Below are positions 12,616 to 20,077 of a DNA stretch of 21,515 bases, piece after piece. The notes below the pieces were generated by a model. It did no database searches. It saw only the letters and a list, made by a program, of their open reading frames with translations, and was not told the origin of the DNA. The stretch is taken from the NCBI GenBank assembly GCA_030613225.1, contig JAUWMJ010000005.1, positions 1-21,515 of the forward strand, read 5' to 3'. Position 1 is the first letter of the stretch. The number at the start of each line of letters is the position of its first letter. Made by a program: the position numbers and the translations under genes. The DNA is from Desulfobacterales bacterium (GTDB lineage Bacteria; Desulfobacterota; Desulfobacteria; Desulfobacterales; JAUWMJ01).

Positions 12616-13992
12616 TTAGTTAATTTTGGATTGCTCATCTGTTTCATAAACTTTTTGCCGCCCCCCTGCTGAAGCCACAAGTACTGGAACATTAACGTCA
12701 ATGTAGTCAAAGACTGTTGCCTTATCTTTGCCAGGTGCTGGTCTTAATACACGGCCAAGATATTGAATAACCCGGCCACTAAAACTGATAGGTGTAGCAA
12801 GAAACAGTGTTGACAAGCCCTTATAGTCAAAGCCCTCTCCTATAAGCTGGCCAGTGGCTGCCAGAACCTTGATTTTGTCACTGTTCAGCCGGTCAACTAT
12901 ATCCTGCCTTTCTTTTGCAGGCACGTCACCGGTTAAGACTGTTGAAGGCTGGTTAAAACCATTTTGCAAGATATCATGCAGCGCTTTACAGTGATTTCTC
13001 CGGTCTGACAGCACTAAGCATACGCCTGAACCATTCCGGGCAGCGGCAGCAACGTCACCGCATATAAGGTGGTTTCTTTGCTCGTTCTGTGTAAGCTCCG
13101 AAAGCATCTTGCCATATTCAAGAGTCGCGTCATTGTATGGGATAAAGTCCGTCTCCCTCAAAATAACCTCGGCTTCGAGAATATCGCCTGTTTCCTGCAG
13201 GTCTTCTTTGTCGATCTCAAAATGAACATCTCCCAGGTACCAGAATATCAGCTTTGATAGTTTATCTCTTCGCCATGGCGTTGCAGACAAGCCAAGCATA
13301 TACTTACTATCAAAAGCCGTGACCGCCTCGGTAAACGTCCTGGAAGGCGCTCTGTGGCATTCATCAACGATCAAGTGACCTATGTGCTTTGAGATATCGC
13401 AGGAACACTTGTAAAGAGTCTGAACGAGCGCAATAGTGATCTTGTCGCCTATGATCTTCTTACCGGCGCCTATAATACCTATCTCAGCTTTAGGAATGCC
13501 AAGGAAGGTTTCAATACGGTCTATCCACTGGTTAAGCAGTTCCTTCGTGTGAACAACTATTAATGCAGGCTGTTTGCGTTGAGCTATCAAAGACAATGCC
13601 ATAACGGTCTTCCCGCTTCCTGTAGGAGCATTTAAGGTACCAAAATCCTTAGCAAACATGGCCTCGACCGCTTCCTCTTGAAATGGCCGTAATTGACCGT
13701 TAAAGGAAAAGCTTACTTCCGGGAGTGTCCGTCTTTTGTCATTAAGTTGAAACCGGACGTTATTTTGCCGACACAGATTGATCAGCTGCCGGATATACCC
13801 ACGGGGCACGATCAAGCTGTTGCCTTCTCGTTCATAAAACTTTAAATACTCCGGGATCTCTCCATTCCAGCGACCCATACGCTCATTCTCAAGATACTTT
13901 GGGTTAGCGAAAGTCAACCTGCCTTTGATTGTTTTGGCCAGGCTTTCTGGGATATCCTGTAAGAATAGCTTATTTTTAATTGTTATTTCCAT
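12616..13992 (-). CDS. SF2 DEAD/DEAH-box helicase (UvsW/Ssl2-like)
   Basis: 458-aa ATP-dependent DNA/RNA helicase. About 95 N-terminal residues are followed by the Q-like region LRPFQEEAV, Walker A APTGSGKT (122-129), DECH box (210-213), SAT motif (236-238), and in the second RecA domain GEGFDYKGL (385-393) and motif VI QYLGRVLRP (410-418). The length and N-terminal arm suit phage-type UvsW-like helicases, which remodel branched DNA at replication forks, rather than restriction helicases; no nuclease or methylase is attached. Its start codon overlaps the stop of the 60-aa gene by one base (TAATG), implying coupled translation. In this setting it probably supports island replication or recombination. 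Confidence 0.8.
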   Translation of the reverse strand: MEITIKNKLFLQDIPESLAKTIKGRLTFANPKYLENERMGRWNGEIPEYLKFYEREGNSLIVPRGYIRQLINLCRQNNVRFQLNDKRRTLPEVSFSFNGQLRPFQEEAVEAMFAKDFGTLNAPTGSGKTVMALSLIAQRKQPALIVVHTKELLNQWIDRIETFLGIPKAEIGIIGAGKKIIGDKITIALVQTLYKCSCDISKHIGHLIVDECHRAPSRTFTEAVTAFDSKYMLGLSATPWRRDKLSKLIFWYLGDVHFEIDKEDLQETGDILEAEVILRETDFIPYNDATLEYGKMLSELTQNEQRNHLICGDVAAAARNGSGVCLVLSDRRNHCKALHDILQNGFNQPSTVLTGDVPAKERQDIVDRLNSDKIKVLAATGQLIGEGFDYKGLSTLFLATPISFSGRVIQYLGRVLRPAPGKDKATVFDYIDVNVPVLVASAGGRQKVYETDEQSKIN

Positions 13993-14174
13993 TAGTCTTT
14001 TCCCAAATAGTATTTATCAACCTCTTTCAATGCTCTGATGAAATTAAAGATCTCAGCCATAGGTAAAAAAATAGTTCCACTACCTATTTCAACCCCTAAA
14101 AGGTCTGGCTGCACATCTGTAAAAATCACGGTGCGATCTGATAGTTTTGCTATTTTAATTATTTCATCCGGCAT
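13992..14174 (-). CDS. hypothetical 60-aa protein, coupled to helicase
   Basis: Small acidic protein: MPDEIIKIAKLSDRTVIFTD, then VQPDLLGVEIGSGTIFLP, then a helix AEIFNFIRALKEVDKYYL. The ATG at 14172-14174 has AGAGGTGA upstream, and the stop overlaps the helicase ATG by one base. A compact beta-rich part followed by a helix suggests a small folded domain, but no family is recognised. The tight coupling argues that it is real and acts with the helicase. Confidence 0.6.
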   Translation of the reverse strand: MPDEIIKIAKLSDRTVIFTDVQPDLLGVEIGSGTIFLPMAEIFNFIRALKEVDKYYLGKD

Positions 14175-14194
14175 GTTTCACCTCTTTTCGGTTT

Positions 14195-14229
14195 GTGCAC
14201 CCCGGGCGGATTCCCAGGGTGCACTTTTT
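14195..14229 (+). terminator. strong hairpin with T run
   Basis: GTGCACCC...GGGTGCAC, perfect 8-bp arms, then TTTTT on the plus strand. No rightward gene ends here, so it may block rightward read-through into the iteron region or act on origin-derived transcripts. On the minus strand there is no T run. Confidence 0.55.
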
Positions 14230-14292
14230 GCCTACTGGAGGACTCAGGACCAGCAAGCAAGTTGATTTTTTAATGTTCATCAAAAGTTAAAA

Positions 14293-14472
14293 GTTTACCA
14301 GTTTACTACCCCCATAGGGGGTATAGTAAACTCATGGGAAACTTTTAAGAAGTTTACTTTTTGTTTCGTCAATATTTCTAATTAATTCATTCATTTAAGT
14401 TATGTCGGTTTACTAAAGTTTACTAAAAAGTTTACTGTAAACTCGGACTGCTCGGTTTACTCGAAAGTTTAT
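14293..14472. other. iteron cluster, putative replication origin
   Basis: Nine exact copies of GTTTAC lie in about 170 bp: seven direct (starting 14293, 14301, 14352, 14408, 14418, 14430, 14455) and two inverted (14326, 14437), plus a degenerate GTTTAT at 14467. A large palindrome, AGTTTACTA...TAGTAAACT (14300-14332) with an inner CCCC/GGGG arm, carries two of them. The stretch between is AT-rich. It lies immediately downstream of the primase-helicase gene, which is where satellite and plasmid origins often sit. It probably binds the element's initiator. Confidence 0.65.
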
Positions 14473-14489
14473 TAAATTTCCGGTCAAAA

Positions 14490-16310
14490 TCAGGTCCCTA
14501 AATATACAATTCCTGATTGTGTTAATTGTTTTTTTTGAGATAGCAGACCTTCCTTTACTGCTTCGTTTTTAATTTGGCTGACATATCCTTTGCTGATACA
14601 TAAACTTTCAGCTATTGTTTTCTGTTCTAAGCCATCATTTAACATTTTCAGAACTTCTTTTTTTCTTTCCTGTTTAACATTTCCATGTACCCAAATATGG
14701 TTTTCTTTTTCTTCTATTATTTTAAATTCCGTATCAGCTATTAAGGGCAGGTGTTTTGTTGCGACCCTGGATTTTGTGAAATGCACATTAAATCTTGCCC
14801 CGTCTTCCGGGGTATAGTCATATGGAGCTTTTAAGGTTATACTTATATCGATATTATCCTCTCTTGCTGAGGTTCCTCTTTGTTCTCCACTTTTTCCGAC
14901 ATGATGCAGAAGTATGGTTGCTATTCCCGCAAAGCGCAGCTCAAGGAGCCATTGATTGATAACATCCCAGTCTTTCTTGACATTTTCATCAAGCCCCCCG
15001 GCCAGGCTTCCAATATTATCAGCTACAAATAAACGGATGTCATTATCTAACATGAAAGCCTTTAAATTATCCCTCCATGTCTCATCAGTTAAGCTTGCTC
15101 TTGGCAGTCCGAGCCTGCTTGCGTATGCTACAGAATATATATGAAGCTTTTTCTCCCTCTCAGAATTAAGTTCCAGGTGATCAATCCTTTCGTCCATATC
15201 CTCACTCGTCATCTCACCATCAACATAAAGGCAATTTACAGGGGTTTCACATTCCCACTGCCCAAAGTTTGAATTTCTGGTAATTGCATCAAGAACGCCT
15301 AATACAAAGAAAGTCTTGCCAACTCCCCGCCATCCGCTAATTAATGAAATTGATTTTTCTTTAAGCCATGGGGAAAGGAAGTTTGCGCGCTTTGGAAGAT
15401 CCAGCTTCTTAAAATCCTGCGTCGTCAATATGGCATCCTCAAACTTTGGCGGTGACTTTGTTTTATATGGTTCGGCATTCTCAATTAACAAAGCAAGGCT
15501 TTCCGCAGCCTCATCTTTGTCATTAAACCTGTCTATGAAATCAGAAACATCACCTTTTTCTTGAAGCCCTGGAAGTTCAAGCCATTTAAGACTTTTGGGT
15601 TGACCGTCCAAGGACTGAGCGACATTAAGCATATGCTTTCGGCCTTCTTCGTCGTTATCGGGAATTAGAACAACGCTCTTACCTTTCAGATGTTTGTTGT
15701 AGGAATCCTTCCAGCAACCGGCCCCCATCGCGTTTGTAGTTCCAACAAAGCCAAGGGTTTTGAGAGTATCAACATCCTTTTCCCCTTCAATAATAATAAT
15801 CTCATCTGCCTTTATGACTGCCTGCAGGTTGTAGGGAACAAGATCAATGCCTTTTATACCTTTAACCCATTGGCCATTTATATAACGGCTTTGATAGAAC
15901 TCTTTACTCTCGGTTCTGGCTACCTTATGTCTCGGTTTTCCGTCCGGATCAGTATAGATATACTCAAGAATAACCTTCTTACCTTGTGCACCCTTTACGA
16001 TCTTTGTCCCCGCGCTTCCATTCTGAATGCCAAAATCTCCCGCAATTCCTTTAAGAATTTTCTGGAAATCAGAGTTGATGCTCAGGCCTTTATGCTTTGC
16101 AAAAAAAGAAAATATATCGCCTTTCTCATGGCAGCCATGACAAAAGAAACGACCATTTTTAATGTTAAAGTCAAAAGATGGATTCTTCTCGTCGTGAAAG
16201 CAACAGAGAGCACGATATTCTGTCTCCTTAAGCTTTGAAATGTTGCTGACGTATTTTTCAAAAAAAAGTAGGTAATTTCCTTCAAAATGACTTTTTATTT
16301 TATCTTTCAT
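14490..16310 (-). CDS. primase-helicase fusion (CHC2, TOPRIM, RepA-like ATPase)
   Basis: 606-aa replication protein. An N-terminal CHC2 zinc finger (C36-x2-H39 in LCCFHDEKNPSF and C57-H-G-C60) precedes a TOPRIM domain with Glu175 in IIIIEGEKD and Asp218/Asp220 in LIPDNDEEG. Next comes a RecA/RepA-like ATPase with Walker A GWRGVGKT (326-332 region), Walker B LFVAD (427-431) and LLHHVGK near 468-473. A C-terminal helix-turn-helix (LEQKTIAESLCISKGYVSQI) may bind the origin. This domain order is typical of primase-helicases of satellites, prophages and integrative elements and implies that the island primes and unwinds its own DNA. ATG 16308-16310 follows AAGGA. The iteron cluster begins about 20 bp beyond its stop. 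Confidence 0.85.
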   Translation of the reverse strand: MKDKIKSHFEGNYLLFFEKYVSNISKLKETEYRALCCFHDEKNPSFDFNIKNGRFFCHGCHEKGDIFSFFAKHKGLSINSDFQKILKGIAGDFGIQNGSAGTKIVKGAQGKKVILEYIYTDPDGKPRHKVARTESKEFYQSRYINGQWVKGIKGIDLVPYNLQAVIKADEIIIIEGEKDVDTLKTLGFVGTTNAMGAGCWKDSYNKHLKGKSVVLIPDNDEEGRKHMLNVAQSLDGQPKSLKWLELPGLQEKGDVSDFIDRFNDKDEAAESLALLIENAEPYKTKSPPKFEDAILTTQDFKKLDLPKRANFLSPWLKEKSISLISGWRGVGKTFFVLGVLDAITRNSNFGQWECETPVNCLYVDGEMTSEDMDERIDHLELNSEREKKLHIYSVAYASRLGLPRASLTDETWRDNLKAFMLDNDIRLFVADNIGSLAGGLDENVKKDWDVINQWLLELRFAGIATILLHHVGKSGEQRGTSAREDNIDISITLKAPYDYTPEDGARFNVHFTKSRVATKHLPLIADTEFKIIEEKENHIWVHGNVKQERKKEVLKMLNDGLEQKTIAESLCISKGYVSQIKNEAVKEGLLSQKKQLTQSGIVYLGT

Positions 16311-16425
16311 ATGAGTCCTTATTTTTTGCTATACCATGAATTCCCAGGCCCGCACTGTGCTCGTTCCCTTTGGCCCCTAACCTAAGCAGTCCAGATTTCC
16401 AGACACCGCTGCTTGCATTATCCCA

Positions 16426-16641
16426 CTACCTCCGGTCGGTGCTATCCACGGTTTCGACTGTCTGACCCGTTACAAATTCATCAAGCGAACTTGGTTCATA
16501 AAAAACACGACGGCCACCAACGCGCAAAAAACGAGGGCCTTTACCTAAACACCTCCAGACCTCTAGTGTGCCTGGTGTAAAGGGTGCGCCTTTTTCCTTA
16601 AGGTGTTGCGCAGCTTGCTTTGTGTTTAATCTCTTTTCCAT
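16426..16641 (-). CDS. AlpA-like excisionase/regulator
   Basis: 71-aa HTH_17/AlpA-type DNA-binding protein: MEKRLNTKQAAQHLKEKGAP, TPGTLEVWRCLGKGPRFL, then RVGGRRVFYEPSSLDEFV. The pattern 'KQAAxxL...W...GKGPxFxxVGxRxxYxxxxLDxF' is characteristic of excisionase-like regulators that control an adjacent tyrosine integrase and act in excision. It lies between the primase and the gene following the integrase, in the same direction. ATG at 16639-16641; the upstream sequence is purine-poor except for a GGGGG/TTTTTT-rich stretch, so its ribosome site is not strong. Confidence 0.75.
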   Translation of the reverse strand: MEKRLNTKQAAQHLKEKGAPFTPGTLEVWRCLGKGPRFLRVGGRRVFYEPSSLDEFVTGQTVETVDSTDRR

Positions 16642-16744
16642 AAAAAAACCCCCATTAAATTTAGTAAAATTTATTATGGAGGTATTAAACCAGATAAAAG
16701 AATATTAGTATTCCATACTAAGAAACTTTTTATAGTGTTGAATT

Positions 16745-17692
16745 TTATTTCATGAGAAGAACCTTAACTTTTTCTATGCAATTTTTTGTTATTGAAAAAA
16801 TCTTTCTAAGGTGCTTGTCTTCAGCATATGCGGAATTTTTAGAACCGTCATGTAAAATATGAGGACAAGAATCATCTGTTGCGAACTCTTTGAAAAAAGC
16901 ATCTATCGCATCTGATATTTGATTTTTCTTTTTTTTTCTTCCTTCATTCCAATGATCCCAAAGCCATAATCCAACAACCCGTGGTAATATTGCTTGGCTT
17001 TTCCCTGTGCCGGTTAAATTCTTTTCATATTCTACGATCTTTTGTTGATATTTTTCTGCTAACTTTTCATAATTTTTTAATGCCTCATAATTAGGAAACA
17101 AAGGATTACGAAGGAAGCGGTAATTGCTCTCTTCTAAGCTGTGATAATTATTATAAATATATGATATTTCGGCAAGCAATTTATCTAGTTTGGTTTCCAA
17201 ATTTATCCTAATATCGACATAGGGCAAATTATAATTAAAATCCATAGCCCCTCTTTCAAGGCTTTTAAATCTATCAGCTGTGAATTCGATGTCTTTAATA
17301 TCTCCAACAAGTACTTTTTTTAATAGGGTGTCTGAGTCCATTCCTGATGGTAAAAGATGTTCGGTAACTATTTTTTCGTACTCCGATTCAGATGATGAAA
17401 GATATTTGGGCTTCATTTCGACCGTCCTATACTCTGTCGGATACCTTCCATATTTTCTATAAAATTCATCATTCTCTTTTAATAAATCATCTTGCATCTG
17501 ACCTTTTGAAATAAACAAATTAGGTTTGTCAGGGTCGAATTCTGAACTATTGAGATAACTGTAATTTACACCACATTCTGAAAGTAATTGAATAAAACAG
17601 TCATACGATTTTCGATATTCTTTATTCCGGCGTTGATATTCCCAAAGGAAAAATTGGTGAAATTCTGCTCTTGAGCTTTTGTTGTCAATCAT
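16745..17692 (-). CDS. unknown protein overlapping the integrase gene
   Basis: 315-aa soluble, charged, mostly helical protein. Near the N-terminus FFLWEYQRRNKEYRKSYDCF resembles the 'WEF(L/Y)RRNPEY' segment that I recall from DUF6499/DUF2285-type proteins of conjugative and integrative elements. A conserved-looking centre (GRYPTEYRTVEMKPKYLS) and LPRVVGLWLWDHWNEGRKK near residue 235 follow. The similarity is short and the function is unknown. Its ATG (17690-17692) overlaps the last eight bases of the integrase gene, so it is co-translated and probably belongs to integration, excision or a related regulatory step. Confidence 0.6.
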   Translation of the reverse strand: MIDNKSSRAEFHQFFLWEYQRRNKEYRKSYDCFIQLLSECGVNYSYLNSSEFDPDKPNLFISKGQMQDDLLKENDEFYRKYGRYPTEYRTVEMKPKYLSSSESEYEKIVTEHLLPSGMDSDTLLKKVLVGDIKDIEFTADRFKSLERGAMDFNYNLPYVDIRINLETKLDKLLAEISYIYNNYHSLEESNYRFLRNPLFPNYEALKNYEKLAEKYQQKIVEYEKNLTGTGKSQAILPRVVGLWLWDHWNEGRKKKKNQISDAIDAFFKEFATDDSCPHILHDGSKNSAYAEDKHLRKIFSITKNCIEKVKVLLMK

Positions 17693-18884
17693 TTACCGCT
17701 TCCTTTTTTTGTAAGTTTATCTTATCAGGTTTTATTTGCCCCTGGATAAGGTTTGCAGCTCTTTCGCTGGCTTTTTTCAAGGTGCCTGGTAAAAATTGAG
17801 CATAGCGTTTTGTCATCTTCAGGTCTTTGTGCGTCAGAAGTTCACCGATCATATCAAGAGAAAACTCGCCGGAGTTTGCCAAAACCACTGCAAAATGGTG
17901 TCGCAGTCCGTGGAATATTCTAAACCTTTTAGGAATATCGGCCTTCTTTTTTATGCGGTAGACAGCATTGCTGGTTACACGCATAGCGCCACCCATGCCA
18001 GGAAAGATAAAAGTAGATTGCGGAAATTTGTCGTTTCGCCATTTAATCTGAGCTTCAAGCAATTCTTTAACCGGCCCAGACATCGGGATAGAAACTGTAG
18101 GGCCTCCTTTTGGGTCTCGCAGCTCAATTAGCCTTTGGGTAAAATCAAGATCACGGTCTTCTAACTTAAAAATTTCCCCACGGCGGAGGCCAGTGACCAT
18201 GGCTAATTTTAACATCATAGGAACGTCTTCACTTGGCCATGAGTCTAAAACCTTCATAAACCGTTCGGCTTCTTCGGGTTCTAAATATTCTGTGACCTCG
18301 TTATTTCTTTGAGGGAGCTGAATTATAAAGGAGAGGGGGTCACACAATTTGATCCTGGCTCCATAGTTTATAAGCCTCCGTAGAAGCTCTAGGGAATTAT
18401 AAACTGTCGCTTGTGCATTACCCTTCATTGATGATTTGATCCGCTCAATATCCAGTTCAGCGAGCGTGGAGATTCTTCGTTTCCCCAGTTCGGGTTTGAG
18501 ATGTCTTTCGAATCTGTTTAAGTCGGTTTTTCGCCCCTTAATCTTTTTCCCATGGTCACTTGAAAAATAGGCTTCAGCAATTTCATTCAAGTTCCTATCT
18601 TTACGTTTCTTTTCGATAGCAATTTCCTTTGCAGTTTTGACTTCTTCCCCATGCCTGGCTTTGCGGACCTGCTTCGCCCTCTCTTCCGCTGCTATTTGCG
18701 GTGTATACCCTTCGCTTTTCCATCCAACCTTTTCCCAAACAAGCCGCTCGCCAGTCCTGTAAGCAATGTAATAGCAGGTGTCAGTTTTACCATGTACTTT
18801 TCGTTTAACAGAGTTGTAACCGTAGACACCTGGCCATTTCCTTGAATCAATTTTGTATTTTTTGTTTGATGTTTTAGAGGTCAT
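17685..18884 (-). CDS. tyrosine recombinase (island integrase)
   Basis: 399-aa site-specific recombinase. A ~95-residue arm-binding N-terminus (WPGVYGYNSVKRKV...) precedes a core-binding SAM-like domain (about 98-185) and a catalytic domain carrying Arg234 (TGLRRGE), His325/Arg328 (HGLRHH), His352 (THKDL) and Tyr361 (KRYAQF). It breaks and rejoins DNA between the element and a tRNA 3' end; the tRNA fragment at 19091-19139 is its likely attR. It lacks the extra helix segment expected of integron IntI proteins as far as I can judge, so it is not the enzyme that would act on the attC sites. The ATG (18882-18884) has GGAG eight bases upstream. Confidence 0.9.
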   Translation of the reverse strand: MTSKTSNKKYKIDSRKWPGVYGYNSVKRKVHGKTDTCYYIAYRTGERLVWEKVGWKSEGYTPQIAAEERAKQVRKARHGEEVKTAKEIAIEKKRKDRNLNEIAEAYFSSDHGKKIKGRKTDLNRFERHLKPELGKRRISTLAELDIERIKSSMKGNAQATVYNSLELLRRLINYGARIKLCDPLSFIIQLPQRNNEVTEYLEPEEAERFMKVLDSWPSEDVPMMLKLAMVTGLRRGEIFKLEDRDLDFTQRLIELRDPKGGPTVSIPMSGPVKELLEAQIKWRNDKFPQSTFIFPGMGGAMRVTSNAVYRIKKKADIPKRFRIFHGLRHHFAVVLANSGEFSLDMIGELLTHKDLKMTKRYAQFLPGTLKKASERAANLIQGQIKPDKINLQKKEAVND

Positions 18885-18963
18885 GTTTTTAACTCCTTTA
18901 AAAAAAAGGATTTAGCCCATATTTTTTCTAACCTATTTCTAACACAATGATTAAGAATTGTTA

Positions 18964-19060
18964 AATTTAATTAAACTCTATCGGGTTTTATACCCGATAA
19001 CCGTATTATATGTCAACCTGTATTTAAAGGAAATTAAAGGCGATTAAAAATGATTAAACT
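18964..19060. promoter_or_regulatory. integrase arm sites and hairpin
   Basis: Four ATTAAA-centred words (TAATTAAACT, GAAATTAAAG, CGATTAAAAA, TGATTAAACT) and a perfect 8-bp hairpin TATCGGGT/ACCCGATA (18979-18999) fill the gap between the integrase start and the tRNA fragment. Repeats of this kind next to an attachment site are typical arm-type integrase binding sites; the hairpin may stop transcription entering from the chromosome. Confidence 0.5.
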
Positions 19061-19090
19061 TGTTAGAAAAGATAGAAATAAAGGAGGTAG

Positions 19091-19139
19091 TCGGGTTCTG
19101 GCCCCGTTAACCCAGGTTCGAATCCTGGTCCCTCAGCCA
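19091..19139 (+). tRNA. 3' half of a tRNA gene (attachment site), probably tRNA-Gln(CTG)
   Basis: The sequence folds as anticodon stem-loop TCGGG-TTCTGGC-CCCGT, a 4-nt variable loop, T arm CCAGG-TTCGAAT-CCTGG, acceptor strand TCCCTCA, discriminator G and encoded CCA. The 5' half (D arm and the acceptor strand TGAGGGA) is absent; AT-rich element DNA takes its place. This is a partial copy left by integration, with the intact tRNA expected at the other end of the island, left of this window. Anticodon CTG and G73 fit glutamine. Confidence 0.75.
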
Positions 19140-19449
19140 CTTATAAATCAGAAATTGACGTAAGCGTTCACGGAACGTTGAAAATAAAAATTGGGAATTT
19201 TGCCTTCATGCTTTTGGACTGTCGATGAACGCATTCAATTTTGAGCCAGACCATTTCTGATAAGGCTTCTACCGGTTTGTATACATCCAACTCGTAAAAT
19301 AGTTTCATCTCTCCCGAATTTCTACTTTCCAATTTCAATTTTCAAGCCGTGAACGGCTATACTTAATCTGACTTCTACCTTCTTTACTAAGAGAAAAAAA
19401 TGATTATTATAGTGCAGATAAAAAACATGATTTGAAGGAGGCGCTCGTT
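19140..19449. other. 310-bp upstream region of iscU
   Basis: No gene is supported. It contains CGTTCACGG (19165-19173) and the palindrome AGCCGTGAACGGCT (19345-19358), members of a small repeat family also present at 21495-21504. No clear promoter or Fe-S regulator site was identified. Confidence 0.4.
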
Positions 19450-19965
19450 ATGTACAATGAAACGGTTATGGATCACTTCAGAAACCCCAGAAACGTTGGT
19501 GTGTTGGAAAATGCGGACGGAGTAGGGGAAGTCGGAAACCCTATTTGCGGGGATATGATGACCGTATATCTTAAAATAAAAGATGATTACATCAAGGATA
19601 TCAAATTCCAGACCTTCGGGTGCGGCTCAGCCATCGCAGTATCCAGCATGCTTACCGAAATTGCTAAGGGCAAAAGCTTAAAAGAGGCAAAAAGCATTAC
19701 AAACATGGATGTAGCCGAAGCACTGGAAGGCCTGCCGACAAACAAGCTCCACTGTTCCAACCTGGGAGCTGATGCACTGCAACTGGCAATCAAAGATTAT
19801 GAAAATAAAAAGGCCGGAATAACAAAGCCTGCACCAATACGTGTTGAAAAACACGAACATACCCATGGCGATAAATGTTACTGTCCATATTGTGATATCG
19901 AAATTTCGGAGGATGTAACATTTTGCGAGGCATGCCAGTCAAATCTTGAAGAACACCACCACTAG
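19450..19965 (+). CDS. iscU: NifU/IscU-type Fe-S scaffold with C-terminal zinc-ribbon-like tail
   Basis: 171-aa scaffold on which Fe-S clusters are assembled. The three cluster cysteines and the labilising Asp are intact: Cys33 and Asp35 in GNPICGDMM, Cys58 in FGCGSAIA, Cys102 in LHCSNLGADAL. The IscU core ends near residue 122. Unlike ordinary IscU (about 128 aa), a His-rich linker (KHEHTHG) and a five-cysteine tail follow, C143-x-C145-x2-C148 and C159-x2-C162, which look like a small zinc ribbon. The ATG at 19450 is chosen over an upstream TTG because AAGGAGG lies eight bases before it. It is followed by the desulfurase-like gene after a 112-bp gap containing a large hairpin, so the pair forms an Fe-S assembly locus. 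Confidence 0.85.
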   Translation: MYNETVMDHFRNPRNVGVLENADGVGEVGNPICGDMMTVYLKIKDDYIKDIKFQTFGCGSAIAVSSMLTEIAKGKSLKEAKSITNMDVAEALEGLPTNKLHCSNLGADALQLAIKDYENKKAGITKPAPIRVEKHEHTHGDKCYCPYCDIEISEDVTFCEACQSNLEEHHH

Positions 19966-19969
19966 AAAT

Positions 19970-20060
19970 AGGCTTGGAGGCACAAAAGCTGGGAAGCCCG
20001 GAGGCCATATAGCTACGGAGCCTCTCAGCCTCCTGACCTCCCAGCCTTCCAGCCTTTTTT
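19970..20060 (+). terminator. large imperfect hairpin with T run between iscU and iscS
   Basis: AGGCTTGG, AGCTGGGA and GGAGGC on the left (from 19970) pair with GCCTCC, CTCCCAGC and CCAGCCT on the right (ending about 20054), followed by TTTTTT. It could partly terminate transcription after iscU and lower iscS expression. The GCTGGGAGGCT-like words also look like a dispersed intergenic repeat. Confidence 0.5.
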
Positions 20061-20077
20061 CGTTTAGGAGCATAAAT

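Noticed and set aside
12616..13992. SF2 helicase as part of a restriction system with the R-M gene
   Set aside because: It is over 3 kb away, in a different block, translationally coupled to a 60-aa gene and followed by a coiled-coil gene; it has no nuclease or methylase domain.
14195..14332. CRISPR-like or attC-like structure
   Set aside because: The palindromes are perfect and contain the iteron word, better explained by a terminator and an origin.
17685..18884. Tyrosine recombinase as the integron integrase serving the attC sites
   Set aside because: Its long arm-binding N-terminus, AT-rich arm repeats and adjacent tRNA fragment fit a tRNA-targeting island integrase; no attI-like site or IntI-specific segment was recognised.
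19063..19139. Complete tRNA gene
   Set aside because: No acceptor 5' strand or D arm precedes the anticodon arm; the upstream sequence is AT-rich element DNA.
19946..20077. N-terminal extension of the desulfurase-like protein
   Set aside because: This open frame runs through the hairpin, overlaps the iscU stop and has no homology-like content; a good ribosome site precedes the ATG at 20078.
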